Shown: positions 1 through 7,661, counted from the stretch's first letter. The stretch is DNA of 10,411 nt from JAFMKE01 sp964655225 (GCA_964655225.1 CAZZMB010000052.1:1-10411), one strand, 5' to 3'. Notes: generated by a model not told the origin, from the letters alone. Translations and numbers: made by a program.

Positions 1-61
1 AATGGCTAAAAAGGCTTCACAAAACGATTCAATTGTAGTTTTTTTAAGCAGCACACCACAA

Positions 62-69
62 TATGTTTG
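62..69 (+). promoter_or_regulatory. Candidate Bacteroidota -7 promoter element (TAnnTTTG)
   Basis: TATGTTTG matches the TAnnTTTG -7 consensus of the Bacteroidota housekeeping sigma factor exactly. The best upstream TTG (33-35) is 26 bases away, longer than the usual spacing, so the -33 half is weak; a T-rich stretch at 38-45 lies nearer. A start a few bases downstream would give a leader of roughly 30 nt before the ATG at 108. One 8-bp match in AT-rich DNA can arise by chance. Confidence 0.3.
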
Positions 70-107
70 TATCATCAAAAAATATTTAAACATTAACCCT
101 TAAAATC

Positions 108-206
108 ATGCAAACATTAAAAATGGGTTTATTCATGCTATCTGGATTAACCAACATCAATATATACTCAGTTAACCAAGCAAGAAAAGGTATTACTCAT
201 TTTTAA
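108..206 (+). CDS. Possible 32-residue ORF, signal-peptide-like start, or gene relic
   Basis: The ORF starts MQTLKMGLFMLSGL and stops at TAA 204-206. The DNA around its ATG (ATCATGCAAACATTAAAA, 105-122) matches the start of the next gene (ATCATGAAAACATTAAAA, 341-358) at 17 of 18 bases, and both begin M-(K/Q)-T-L-K followed by hydrophobic residues. It has a promoter-like TAnnTTTG upstream and a terminator hairpin downstream, so it may be a tiny expressed peptide, the decayed 5' end of a secreted-protein gene, or a coincidental ORF inside a small RNA. After residue 14 the sequence turns polar (TNINIYSVNQARKG) with no recognisable domain. No function is assigned. MKTLK-like starts are common in secreted proteins of this phylum, so the similarity alone is weak evidence of duplication. 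Confidence 0.25.
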   Translation: MQTLKMGLFMLSGLTNINIYSVNQARKGITHF

Positions 207-231
207 AAAGCTAGTTTTGGTTTTAGGCCTG

Positions 232-264
232 AAGGTGTCATTGTATAAGTCGGGGCACCTTTTC
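232..264 (+). terminator. Probable intrinsic terminator
   Basis: AAGGTGTC (232-239) pairs with GGCACCTT (254-261), giving an 8-bp stem with one G-U pair and a 14-base loop. Further T residues and CC follow directly (262-265). The T-tract is short, so efficiency is uncertain. It would end a transcript begun near position 75, or one reading in from beyond the left edge, and would separate it from the gene starting at 344. Confidence 0.5.
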
Positions 265-343
265 CTTAACCACAAATTTAAATAATTGTCATTTTTTATC
301 AATTCAAAGCTTATTACATTTACATTAATAAAAATAATTAATC

Positions 344-3052
344 ATGAAAACATTAAAACATTTACTTCTTTTTTGCTCAAGTTTATTGGTATTCCAAACC
401 GCGCAAGCGCAAATTTCTGCCGATTTCTCCTACGACCTTATTGACGTTTGTAATGTTTGGGAAGTTGGTTTTGTAGACCAAAGTGGCACTTCGCAAATGG
501 CTGCTCAATATTTGTGGGATTTTGGAGACAACTCCTCCTCCTCAGCACAGAACCCTATACACAATTATTCAAATGGAGGAACCTACCAAGTTACTCACAC
601 GGTATTTCTAAATGGATCGACATATACAACTGTTGAGACAATTAACTTTAATGCTATAAGTGCGGATGTTGAATTTACTGCTTCAGTAAGTTCGGTAAAT
701 TGTACCGGACCATATATAATTAATTTAAGCGCTGGAGGTAATCCAAACAACTCAAGTGTTTATGAGTGGTATGGCTTAAACCAAGTTATTGGTTCTGGCC
801 AAAACTTAAACTATACCGTTACCACACCCGGAACCTACACGATTTCCTTACTTTATACCGATAGTTTGAACACTTGCCCTTCAGTTTATGATAGCATAAT
901 TGTTGTTGATAGTGGAATTCAAGCTATAGTTGACGCTACCCCAAGTTCGGCATGTACGCAAAGCTGTGATGGCAATATTTTTGCTGCTGCCACGGGAGGG
1001 GCTGGCCCATACACCTTTGGTTTAGGTCTGGGAGACACTTTAACCGGTTATCAAGTTGTTTTTGACAGTTTATGCCCTGGCACATATGATATTGCTGTAT
1101 ATGATGCCAACGGTTGTACCGCAATTATTAGCGCAACTGTAGGCGCAGACTCGGTGTCTGGTGTATTTGTCAATGCTGTTGTAAACAATGGAAATGCGTG
1201 TGACACATCTACGGTGTGCTCGGGCAGCATAGAAGCAGTTGCTACTAACGGAACTCCTCCATATCAGTACTCTGTTGATTTTGGGGTTACTTATCAAAAC
1301 AATGGGAGCTTTTCCGGTCTTTGCCCGGGCACATACATTGTAATGGTTGTTGATGATTTAGGGTGTATTGGAGAGTATACCACAGTCTTAAACGGCGCTC
1401 AAGCTTTAGGTGTTCAGTATAGTTTAAACTTCGCAAGTTGTGATAGTAGTTCTAATACACCGGGAGGGGGAAATTCTTTTATTTCTGTATTTCCTTATGG
1501 AGGCGCCCCCCCATATACTTATTCATGGAGCGACGGAAGCGCGTCTTCAACTGTGTCAAATCCCTCTGCTGGAACTTATACCGTAATTGTCACAGATGCA
1601 AATACTTGCACCTACTCTGAGACCTTTACTGTACCTAATAACGAATGTTATACTATTAGTGGAAATGTGTATGTAGATGTTAATCAAAACTGTGTTTTTG
1701 ATAGCACAGATTATGCCGTTTCTTGTTTTGTGGATTTAACCGCAAGCGCAGGTGGCCCATGGTTGTGGATATACGATTATACAGACAATAATGGGTTTTA
1801 CTCTATTAATGCTCCAGCGGGAACATATTTTTTTGATGTTAATGGAAGTAACGTAAATAATTTCACCGGTTTATGTCCAAACGCTAATTATAGTGTGACC
1901 ATAGACGCCAACAACCCAAATGCTACTGTTGACTTCTTCTTAGCCCCCCCACCTCCATCGCAAGACCTGAGCGTCAACATGTATACCCCTTATACATTCA
2001 CCCCAGGTTTTCCAACGTACACCACGGTACAATACTGTAATGATGGAACAATACCAATGTCGGGTAATGTTGTTGTTGAATATGACGCATCCTTAGTTTG
2101 GTACCAATCTGGAACGACTCCTTCTGGAATTTCTATCACCAACAACGATGTGCCTTCAAGCCATGATGCTGTAAATCAAATTTTAACATACAACTTTAGC
2201 AACCTATTGCCGGGGCAATGCAACTATTTAGATGTTGACTACGAAACTCCTATTGGAACAGGATTAATGCCAGGCGACCCTATCCTAATCGATGCAACAG
2301 TCAACCCCATACCAGGAGATGTTACGCCCGCCAACAACCAGGCTTACCTAAGCAAGTTTATCACTTCCTCGTGGGATCCCAACGACAAAGCTGTTTCTCC
2401 AGATGGCGACATTACAATAGATCAAGATGATCATGCTTATTACATTCGATTCCAAAATGAAGGAAACGGAAATGCAACTACTGTTGTAATAAGAGATGAA
2501 ATAGATGCTAATCTAGCATTGCACAGCCTAAAAAACGTATCTGCCTCACATGATTACATTCTTACGGTTGAAAACGATAATGTCCTTGTGTTTACTTTCA
2601 ACAACATCCAACTGGTTCCACAAAGTGTAAATGAAAACTTGAGCCAAGGGTTTTTAGCATTCACTTTAAGGCAAGATGGTAATCTACCTGTTGGGTCGAT
2701 TATTAATAATACCGCTGAAATTTTCTTCGATTTCAATCCTGCAATTGTAACGAATACTGTTGAAAATGAAATCGTTGAAAAGATGACGGGAATTACAAAT
2801 AGCGCTGTAGAAAACGCTTTAAGAGTCTATCCAAACCCTTCGACCGGTATTTATCAAATCAGTTTAGGTAATCTAAAAATTCATAACATTAAAGTGTATG
2901 ATTTGATAGGAAATGTTTTGATACAAGCACAAGATTTAGATAGTCAGAAAGCTCAAATTAATCTCTCAAACCAGGTAGATGGAATGTATTTAATAGAAGT
3001 TGAAACCGCTGCCGGTAAAGCTGTTCATAAATTGCTTAAACAAGTGAAATAG
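344..3052 (+). CDS. Secreted modular adhesin-like protein: PKD, SprB-type repeats, T9SS type A sorting domain
   Basis: This is a complete 902-residue exported protein. Residues 1-23 are a signal peptide ending AQAQ. A PKD domain spans about 25-103 (WDFGD at 58-62, NGGTYQV at 77-83), and a second Ig/PKD-like beta domain about 106-187. Three SprB-type repeats follow (about 196-267, 277-348, 357-430), with hallmarks such as LCPGTYDIAVYDANGC and GTYTVIVTDANTC. An SdrD-B/carboxypeptidase-regulatory-like domain lies at about 435-534 (GNVYVDVNQNCVFDS), then a proline run (535-538), a DUF11-like region (540-670) and the SWDPNDK...AEIFFDFN region (676-810) common in Bacteroidota secreted proteins. Residues 826-902 are a type A T9SS sorting domain (VYPNPSTG ... 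DGMYLIEV ... KLLKQ). Known biology: such proteins cross the outer membrane through T9SS, the tail is removed and the product is anchored or released. SprB itself is a gliding adhesin, but this protein is far smaller. Inference: surface adhesion or binding; no enzyme domain is visible. The ATG at 344 follows an A-rich leader and gives a clean signal peptide. Confidence 0.93.
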   Translation: MKTLKHLLLFCSSLLVFQTAQAQISADFSYDLIDVCNVWEVGFVDQSGTSQMAAQYLWDFGDNSSSSAQNPIHNYSNGGTYQVTHTVFLNGSTYTTVETINFNAISADVEFTASVSSVNCTGPYIINLSAGGNPNNSSVYEWYGLNQVIGSGQNLNYTVTTPGTYTISLLYTDSLNTCPSVYDSIIVVDSGIQAIVDATPSSACTQSCDGNIFAAATGGAGPYTFGLGLGDTLTGYQVVFDSLCPGTYDIAVYDANGCTAIISATVGADSVSGVFVNAVVNNGNACDTSTVCSGSIEAVATNGTPPYQYSVDFGVTYQNNGSFSGLCPGTYIVMVVDDLGCIGEYTTVLNGAQALGVQYSLNFASCDSSSNTPGGGNSFISVFPYGGAPPYTYSWSDGSASSTVSNPSAGTYTVIVTDANTCTYSETFTVPNNECYTISGNVYVDVNQNCVFDSTDYAVSCFVDLTASAGGPWLWIYDYTDNNGFYSINAPAGTYFFDVNGSNVNNFTGLCPNANYSVTIDANNPNATVDFFLAPPPPSQDLSVNMYTPYTFTPGFPTYTTVQYCNDGTIPMSGNVVVEYDASLVWYQSGTTPSGISITNNDVPSSHDAVNQILTYNFSNLLPGQCNYLDVDYETPIGTGLMPGDPILIDATVNPIPGDVTPANNQAYLSKFITSSWDPNDKAVSPDGDITIDQDDHAYYIRFQNEGNGNATTVVIRDEIDANLALHSLKNVSASHDYILTVENDNVLVFTFNNIQLVPQSVNENLSQGFLAFTLRQDGNLPVGSIINNTAEIFFDFNPAIVTNTVENEIVEKMTGITNSAVENALRVYPNPSTGIYQISLGNLKIHNIKVYDLIGNVLIQAQDLDSQKAQINLSNQVDGMYLIEVETAAGKAVHKLLKQVK
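929..1633 (+). repeat. Three tandem SprB-type protein repeats
   Basis: Three units of roughly 72-74 codons encode the pattern C-x-G-(S/N)-I-x-A-x-(A/T)-x-G-G/T-x-P-P/Y-Y ... L-C-P/A-G-T-Y-x-(I/V)-x-V-x-D-x-x-x-C. The conserved GTY-containing segments start near 1070, 1319 and 1565. The units have diverged at DNA level, so this is an old protein repeat rather than a recent DNA duplication. Repeats of this type are common in gliding-motility and T9SS surface proteins. Confidence 0.7.
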
Positions 3053-3070
3053 TTCGTGTTATAGTTTTTT

Positions 3071-3109
3071 AAGGGGGCGTTCTATTCTTAATAGGGCGCC
3101 CCTTTTTTT
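3071..3109 (+). terminator. Strong intrinsic terminator of the adhesin-like gene
   Basis: AAGGGGGCG (3071-3079) pairs with CGCCCC plus the first Ts (3097-3105), and the stem continues inward through TTCTATT/AATAGGG to a 3-base loop. The result is a stem of about 16 bp with three G-U pairs. A run of seven Ts (3103-3109) follows on the plus strand, partly used by the stem base. It sits 18 bases after the stop at 3052. On the minus strand the hairpin is followed by A residues, not Ts, so it is not an obvious terminator for the convergent MurF-Alr gene. Confidence 0.85.
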
Positions 3110-3135
3110 GATGTTTGCCTATAGAAAGGGTGAGC

Positions 3136-5631
3136 TTAGTCCACAAAAAACACCCGCTTTACCCTTTCCGATATACCCGTTAAGACTTCGTAGGGGATGG
3201 TTTTTGTCTTTGTCGCTATTTCTGTTGCCAAAATTTCTTCTCCAAAAATTTCAACCTGATCTCCCACTTTCGCTTCCGGAATTTCACTAACGTCTATCAT
3301 GGTCATATCCATACACACATTACCAATAATTGCAGCTCGTTTGCCACGAATAAAAACCTCTCCAAGCCCATTACTGAGTAGGCGGTTCAAACCGTCTGCA
3401 TAGCCTATTGCAATGGTTGCTATACGAATATCGTTTACCGCCTTGCCCTTCCTGCCATAACCCACAGACTCACCTTGAGCAACGTGTTTTATCTGCGATA
3501 TTGTTGATTTTAACTTGGCAACCGTTTGCAGTTGACTTTGTAGTTCTTTATTAAACCCGTACATACCTATACCTAAACGAACCATATCAAATTGCGCTTC
3601 AGGAAACCTTGTAATCCCGCTACTATTAGCAATATGCCGGATAGCCTTGCTTTTTAACGCCTTTAGTAATTTTTGACTCAAAGAGTCAAAAAGCGCTAAT
3701 TGTTCTTGTGTAAATTCGTCTAAACCTTCTTCGTCTGATCCCGCTAAATGTGAAAAGACAGACTTAATCTCAAGAAAGGGAAGGGTTTTTAAATGGTCTA
3801 CCAATTTATTTAATTGCTTGGGCTCAAACCCAAGGCGTCTCATGCCTGTATCAAAAACAATGTGCACAGGATAAGCCCCTTTATGTGAGCTCTTTTCAAC
3901 AGCTAAAGCAAATTGTTTTAGTAATTCAAAGCTGAAAATTTCCGGCTCCAAGTTGTGTTTGATAATCGCTGCAAAACTTCGCTTTTCGGGATTAAGCACC
4001 ATAATAGGTGTGGCAATACCGGCCTTTCGCAAGGTGATTCCCTCGTCTGTATAGGCCACGCCTAAATAATCCACTCGATGGAAGGAGAGAAGTTTGGCAA
4101 TCTCCACTGAACTAACTCCATAAGAAAAAGCCTTTACCATGGCCATCACACGGGTGTTTGAATTTAGTTTGGATTGAAACAGCTTAAAATTATGAACAAC
4201 TGCATTCAAATCAATTTCAAGCAAAGTGGCGTGAGCTTTTTCTTCTAATGCCGCACTCACCGTCTCAAACTCAAACTTTCTTGCTCCTTTAATAAGAATG
4301 GTTTCCGCGCCAAAATCTTCATCTTGAATACTCCCAACAAACCCTTTAGTGTCTGGGTAAAAATGCAAGCCTCCCCCAAAGCTTTCTGATTTAAAAACAA
4401 ATTGGTGCCTTATCAAGTCAGGACCAATGGCAATAAAGCGATTGACTTCATTGTTAACAAGTAGGTCGTTCACCGCTGCGTACAAATCTACACCCGAAAC
4501 TCCGCTTTGAAGAATGTCAGACAGAATGACCGTCTTCTTCTCTTTATATTTTTGCTGACGCATAAAATCCAATGCAATCTTCAAAGAATCATAATCTGAA
4601 TTATAGCTGTCATTAATGATGGTAGAACTGTTAACTCCCTCCTTTTGCTCTAGCCGCATAGCTACCCGCTGAAGACCACTTAACCTTTCATTAATTAACT
4701 CTTCCGAATAACTCAAGTGAAGCATTAGTACCACGCCTTGCATGGCATTTTGAACAGATGACACATCTGCAAAAGGAATCGTAAAAAAGTACTTTTTGTT
4801 TTGATATTCTGCGGATATTTCCGTGCTTTTATCGTAAGTAATTTCCTTGACTATGCGAACTTTCGATTCGCTATTTATGCCCCAGCTTAGTAGTTCTGGT
4901 GCACCCGAAATCGTCGAATTGTTTCCGAAAACTGCTCTGATGTTTTGATGTAACACCGGAAGATCAGAACAATAAATCAAGGTTTGGGTTTTTAAGAAAA
5001 GCTTTAATTTCTCCTTAATTTTATGGTTTTCATGAATGAAATTTTCATTATGGGCAGCCCCAATAGTGGTGAATATTCCAATTTTAGGTGCTATTATTTT
5101 TTCTAGCCTTTCCATTTCGTTGGGTTCCGAAATACCTGCCTCAAAAATTGCTAGTGTGTTTTTGTTGTTTAATCGCCAGACAGAAAGTGGCACCCCTAAT
5201 TGAGAATTATACGACTTTGGGCTTCTGCAAATGTCATAATCCGCTTGCAACAATTGATGACACCATTCCTTGACGATTGTTTTTCCATTTGACCCCGTAA
5301 TCGCAACAACTGGCAAATTAAATTGACTGCGATGAAAGCTTGCTAAGTTTTGCATAGCTTGCAGGCTGTCCTTGACCACTACATAGTTCACCCCGTCCAG
5401 TTTTGCTAAAACTCCAGCGGAACAAACCACGAAGCTGCGTACACCATTCTCGTACATTTTAGCTAAATAGTGGTGCCCGTCCAGTCGGTCGCCTTTTATG
5501 GCAAAGAATAACGTACTTGAGGGTTTATCAAGCTTACGGCTATCTTGTAAAACGAGACTTACCCTAGCTTTTTTATTGGCGATTTTCCAATCTCCCGTTA
5601 TAATTTTCTCCAATTGTTCAATGGTATACAT
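3136..5631 (-). CDS. murF-alr: Bifunctional MurF (UDP-MurNAc-tripeptide:D-Ala-D-Ala ligase) / alanine racemase
   Basis: This 831-residue cytoplasmic enzyme is involved in peptidoglycan precursor synthesis. The N-terminal MurF half (about 1-460) adds D-Ala-D-Ala to the UDP-MurNAc-tripeptide using ATP. It shows the P-loop GSNGKT (113-118), FEAGISEPNEM (163-173), the C-terminal-domain motif NDSYNSDYDSL (340-350) and KGAR (448-451). The C-terminal half (about 466-831) is a PLP-dependent alanine racemase making D-Ala from L-Ala. It has PLP lysine K500 in MVKAFSYG, DTGMRRLGF (594-602), HIANSSG (666-672), VRLGIGMYG with the pyridine-contacting Arg (R685), catalytic Tyr Y725 in VGYGR, and GNVCMDMTMID (770-780). 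Both active sites look intact. The fusion is a known Bacteroidota arrangement that joins the D-Ala source to its consumer, though D-Ala-D-Ala ligase (Ddl) acts between the two steps and is not in the window. The ATG at 5631 lies 22 bp after the stop of the upstream minus-strand gene, suggesting co-transcription. Confidence 0.96.
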   Translation of the reverse strand: MYTIEQLEKIITGDWKIANKKARVSLVLQDSRKLDKPSSTLFFAIKGDRLDGHHYLAKMYENGVRSFVVCSAGVLAKLDGVNYVVVKDSLQAMQNLASFHRSQFNLPVVAITGSNGKTIVKEWCHQLLQADYDICRSPKSYNSQLGVPLSVWRLNNKNTLAIFEAGISEPNEMERLEKIIAPKIGIFTTIGAAHNENFIHENHKIKEKLKLFLKTQTLIYCSDLPVLHQNIRAVFGNNSTISGAPELLSWGINSESKVRIVKEITYDKSTEISAEYQNKKYFFTIPFADVSSVQNAMQGVVLMLHLSYSEELINERLSGLQRVAMRLEQKEGVNSSTIINDSYNSDYDSLKIALDFMRQQKYKEKKTVILSDILQSGVSGVDLYAAVNDLLVNNEVNRFIAIGPDLIRHQFVFKSESFGGGLHFYPDTKGFVGSIQDEDFGAETILIKGARKFEFETVSAALEEKAHATLLEIDLNAVVHNFKLFQSKLNSNTRVMAMVKAFSYGVSSVEIAKLLSFHRVDYLGVAYTDEGITLRKAGIATPIMVLNPEKRSFAAIIKHNLEPEIFSFELLKQFALAVEKSSHKGAYPVHIVFDTGMRRLGFEPKQLNKLVDHLKTLPFLEIKSVFSHLAGSDEEGLDEFTQEQLALFDSLSQKLLKALKSKAIRHIANSSGITRFPEAQFDMVRLGIGMYGFNKELQSQLQTVAKLKSTISQIKHVAQGESVGYGRKGKAVNDIRIATIAIGYADGLNRLLSNGLGEVFIRGKRAAIIGNVCMDMTMIDVSEIPEAKVGDQVEIFGEEILATEIATKTKTIPYEVLTGISERVKRVFFVD

Positions 5632-5653
5632 AGCTATGTAAGTTGGTCTGCAC

Positions 5654-6301
5654 TTAAAATTTACCTATTCTTAAAAACAAACCACCGCCCCAGCCGGTGA
5701 GTGCTTTTGATGAAAATATTGAAGCGTATGGGGCCCCTCTGTCTGTTGTTGAATCATAGGTTTTAAAAACAAATACACGATAATTAACCGATAACCCTAC
5801 CCGTAAATAATCACTTATGTTAAAAACGCTCTTTAATGCCGGTGATAAATATGCTCCGTTTATCTTTTGCTCATGATCCTTAATAATTAAATTAATACCC
5901 GTCCAGCCAGCCGTTAAGTCCGGTGAAATTGATATTACTTTTTGATCTTCCAACAGGATATAGCCTAAACGAATGCCTGCGGTTTGATATTTAATAGTTG
6001 TTTCTTGATTAAAAACAAGTGGACCGGAACTTGCAATTTTTTCCGCGGAAAAAATCGTCTCTACATTCGCCAGCTGGCTATATGCTGCACCTAAATAATA
6101 TTTGTGTTCAACCAACCAATTGGCCGAAAAATCTATATTCATCCCTGCGTTATCATTCACCTGAATGATGTTGCTTGCTAGTTCTACAAATGCCGCACTG
6201 TTAAAATTCTTTGCATAAAACAGCTTACTTGTATCCACTTGGGTCATTGCCCATGAAAAGGAGGAGAGGTAACAAATAAATAAAAAAATCGGTCTTAGCA
6301 T
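5654..6301 (-). CDS. Putative exported outer-membrane beta-barrel protein, unknown function
   Basis: I do not recognise a named family. From the ATG at 6301 the product is 215 residues, starting with a typical signal peptide (MLRPIFLFICYLSSFSWA, then MTQ). The rest is rich in alternating polar/hydrophobic stretches with aromatic residues and ends GGGLFLRIGKF, a terminal Phe as in many outer-membrane beta-barrels. Segments such as YLGAAYSQL, TAGIRLGYIL and LRVGLSVNYRVFVF look like transmembrane beta-strands. An in-frame ATG at 6346 would add 15 hydrophobic residues and leave only 10 bp to the divergent gene; I prefer 6301 because it gives a normal signal peptide. The stop lies 22 bp upstream of the murF-alr start, so the two probably share a transcript. 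A porin-like or structural outer-membrane role is inference from sequence texture only. Confidence 0.7.
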   Translation of the reverse strand: MLRPIFLFICYLSSFSWAMTQVDTSKLFYAKNFNSAAFVELASNIIQVNDNAGMNIDFSANWLVEHKYYLGAAYSQLANVETIFSAEKIASSGPLVFNQETTIKYQTAGIRLGYILLEDQKVISISPDLTAGWTGINLIIKDHEQKINGAYLSPALKSVFNISDYLRVGLSVNYRVFVFKTYDSTTDRGAPYASIFSSKALTGWGGGLFLRIGKF

Positions 6302-6338
6302 GTATGCTTGTAAAATTAGTAAGATATATTGAAATAAA

Positions 6339-6368
6339 TACTGCATTTTTGCATTTGTGTTTGCAGTA
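6339..6368. repeat. Inverted repeat spanning the GTG start in the divergent intergenic region
   Basis: TACTGCA (6339-6345) and TGCAGTA (6362-6368) are perfect 7-bp inverted arms separated by 16 bases. They flank the GTG start at 6357 and lie within the short region between two divergent genes. The spacer holds a second TTGCATTTG. It could be an operator dyad or an mRNA hairpin over the start codon; it may also be chance. Confidence 0.3.
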
Positions 6369-7661
6369 ATAGACGTAGAAACAACAGGGGGTCATTTATA
6401 TGATGATCGCATTACAGAAGTAGCTATTTATGTTACCGATGGAAAAAAGCTCATCAAAAGTTTTTCCTCCCTAGTGAATCCTGAGCGTAAAATCACCCCT
6501 TTTGTAGTGAAACTTACGGGTATTACAGATGAAATGGTAAGCACAGCACCAACTTTTGCAGAAATTGCCGAAGAGATTTTGTCTTACACAAAAGATTGTG
6601 TTTTTGTAGCGCACAATATTAGTTTTGATTATTCTATGATTAAGCGTGAATTTAAACGAATTGGTGTTCCATTTCGTAGATCAAACGCGTGTACCGTTCA
6701 GCTTTCTCAGCGAGTGTTTAAAAACCAACCCTCCTACAGTTTAGGTAACTTAACGAAAAACCTAGGTATTAACCTGTCTAATCGTCATCGTGCTTTTGGA
6801 GATGCAGAGGCTACGGCCATTTTATTACAAATGATGATTAAAGAAAAGGGTGTGGCTTACATTCTTGATCACTCGAGCGCTTATACACAAAACATCGATT
6901 TTGAGGGTTCCCTAACCCAAGAAATGATTGATGCGCTCCCAGAAGACCCTGGAGTTTTTCGTTTTCTAAGTGATGAAAATGAGGTGCTTTATGTTCGCGC
7001 ATCTAAAAACATGTTTGCTGATGTATCCAAGTTCTTGCTGAACGAAATTAAACATAGCCGCTATGAGGACCTATTCAAAAATATTGACTCTATTGACGCC
7101 CAAGTCTTCAATAGTGTGATTGTTGCTGAGCTTCAAGAAATTGAAGATATACGAAACATTAAACCTAAGTACAATAAAAATAGTGCTGCTAAAACCTACC
7201 CCGTGGGGATTTATGAAAACCGGCATGAAAACTCCTCCGCATTTTATGTTGAACGAAACCCCAACGGAAAAGCGCTTTGGCGCTTCATTAACGAAAAAAG
7301 AGCACATAATTTCTTAAAAAAACTAAGGAAAGAAAGGCATTTGGCGCCACCTAGTTTTCCAAACCAAAAAGAAGTAATCAATAAGTATCGAAATGATGTT
7401 GAGCATGCGCTTATCGAGGAACTATACCCTATGCGGACATTCTTTATTATCCGTGAGGTAAGTTTTGCGAATACAATTTATGCGATTTACATTGAGGATT
7501 TCTCCTACATCGGTTACGCTGAAATAGACCGGGAATTTTACGATGGCAGCATAGAAACTTTGAAGGAAAATCTAATCTATTGTGAAAACAACCCTTTTGT
7601 TTTAAAAACGCTGCAGCGCTACCTAAAAAAGAAAAAATCCGTTAGATTAATTGCTTGTTAA
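6357..7661 (+). CDS. DnaQ-like DEDDh 3'-5' exonuclease fused to a degenerate GIY-YIG (UvrC/Cho-like) domain
   Basis: This is a 434-residue cytoplasmic protein. Residues 1-165 are a DNA polymerase III epsilon-type exonuclease domain with all five DEDDh residues visible: D6 and E8 (IDVETTGG), D91 (HNISFD), H144 and D149 (HRAFGDAEAT). About 195-275 resembles the GIY-YIG domain of UvrC/Cho: LPEDPGVFRF, VLYVRASKN and the end motif KPKYN (269-273). However, GIY reads GVF, YIG reads YVR, and the Arg normally found after the KN motif is absent (NMFADV). Residues 280-434 are an uncharacterised basic C-terminal region. Known family: epsilon-exonuclease/UvrC-like fusions are recurrent in Bacteroidota and Actinobacteria and are thought to act in DNA repair or processing. 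Inference: the exonuclease is active, while the second domain may only bind. The start is GTG at 6357; homologues begin right at this M-(Y/F)-A-x-(L/I/V)-D motif and an in-frame stop lies at 6330-6332. Confidence 0.9.
   Translation: MFAVIDVETTGGHLYDDRITEVAIYVTDGKKLIKSFSSLVNPERKITPFVVKLTGITDEMVSTAPTFAEIAEEILSYTKDCVFVAHNISFDYSMIKREFKRIGVPFRRSNACTVQLSQRVFKNQPSYSLGNLTKNLGINLSNRHRAFGDAEATAILLQMMIKEKGVAYILDHSSAYTQNIDFEGSLTQEMIDALPEDPGVFRFLSDENEVLYVRASKNMFADVSKFLLNEIKHSRYEDLFKNIDSIDAQVFNSVIVAELQEIEDIRNIKPKYNKNSAAKTYPVGIYENRHENSSAFYVERNPNGKALWRFINEKRAHNFLKKLRKERHLAPPSFPNQKEVINKYRNDVEHALIEELYPMRTFFIIREVSFANTIYAIYIEDFSYIGYAEIDREFYDGSIETLKENLIYCENNPFVLKTLQRYLKKKKSVRLIAC

Noticed and set aside
2..103. 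Open frame ATG...TAA of 33 codons at the left edge (MAKKASQNDSIVVF...)
   Set aside because: No recognisable domain or leader, and it crosses the promoter-like element at 62-69. It might be the tail of a gene starting outside the window, but nothing in view decides this.
315..322. TACATTTA as -7 element for the gene at 344
   Set aside because: The last base departs from TAnnTTTG and the nearest TTG (286-288) is 26 bases upstream. In DNA this AT-rich the match is not convincing.
936..1297. Two short minus-strand open frames opposite the SprB repeats
   Set aside because: They lie wholly inside the well-supported plus-strand gene, have no domain or own leader, and look like antisense shadows.
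3136..5631. MurF-Alr fusion as a novel architecture
   Set aside because: It is a well-known fused gene in Bacteroidota and both halves carry normal motifs, so it is informative for taxonomy but not new.
6302..6346. Upstream ATG start (6346) for the beta-barrel candidate
   Set aside because: It adds a second hydrophobic stretch before a normal signal peptide and leaves just 10 bp to the divergent gene. The ATG at 6301 is the simpler start, though the A-rich sequence before 6346 keeps it possible.
7071..7317. Overlapping short frames on both strands inside the exonuclease gene
   Set aside because: The enclosing gene is continuous, with family motifs on both sides; these frames have no recognisable content.
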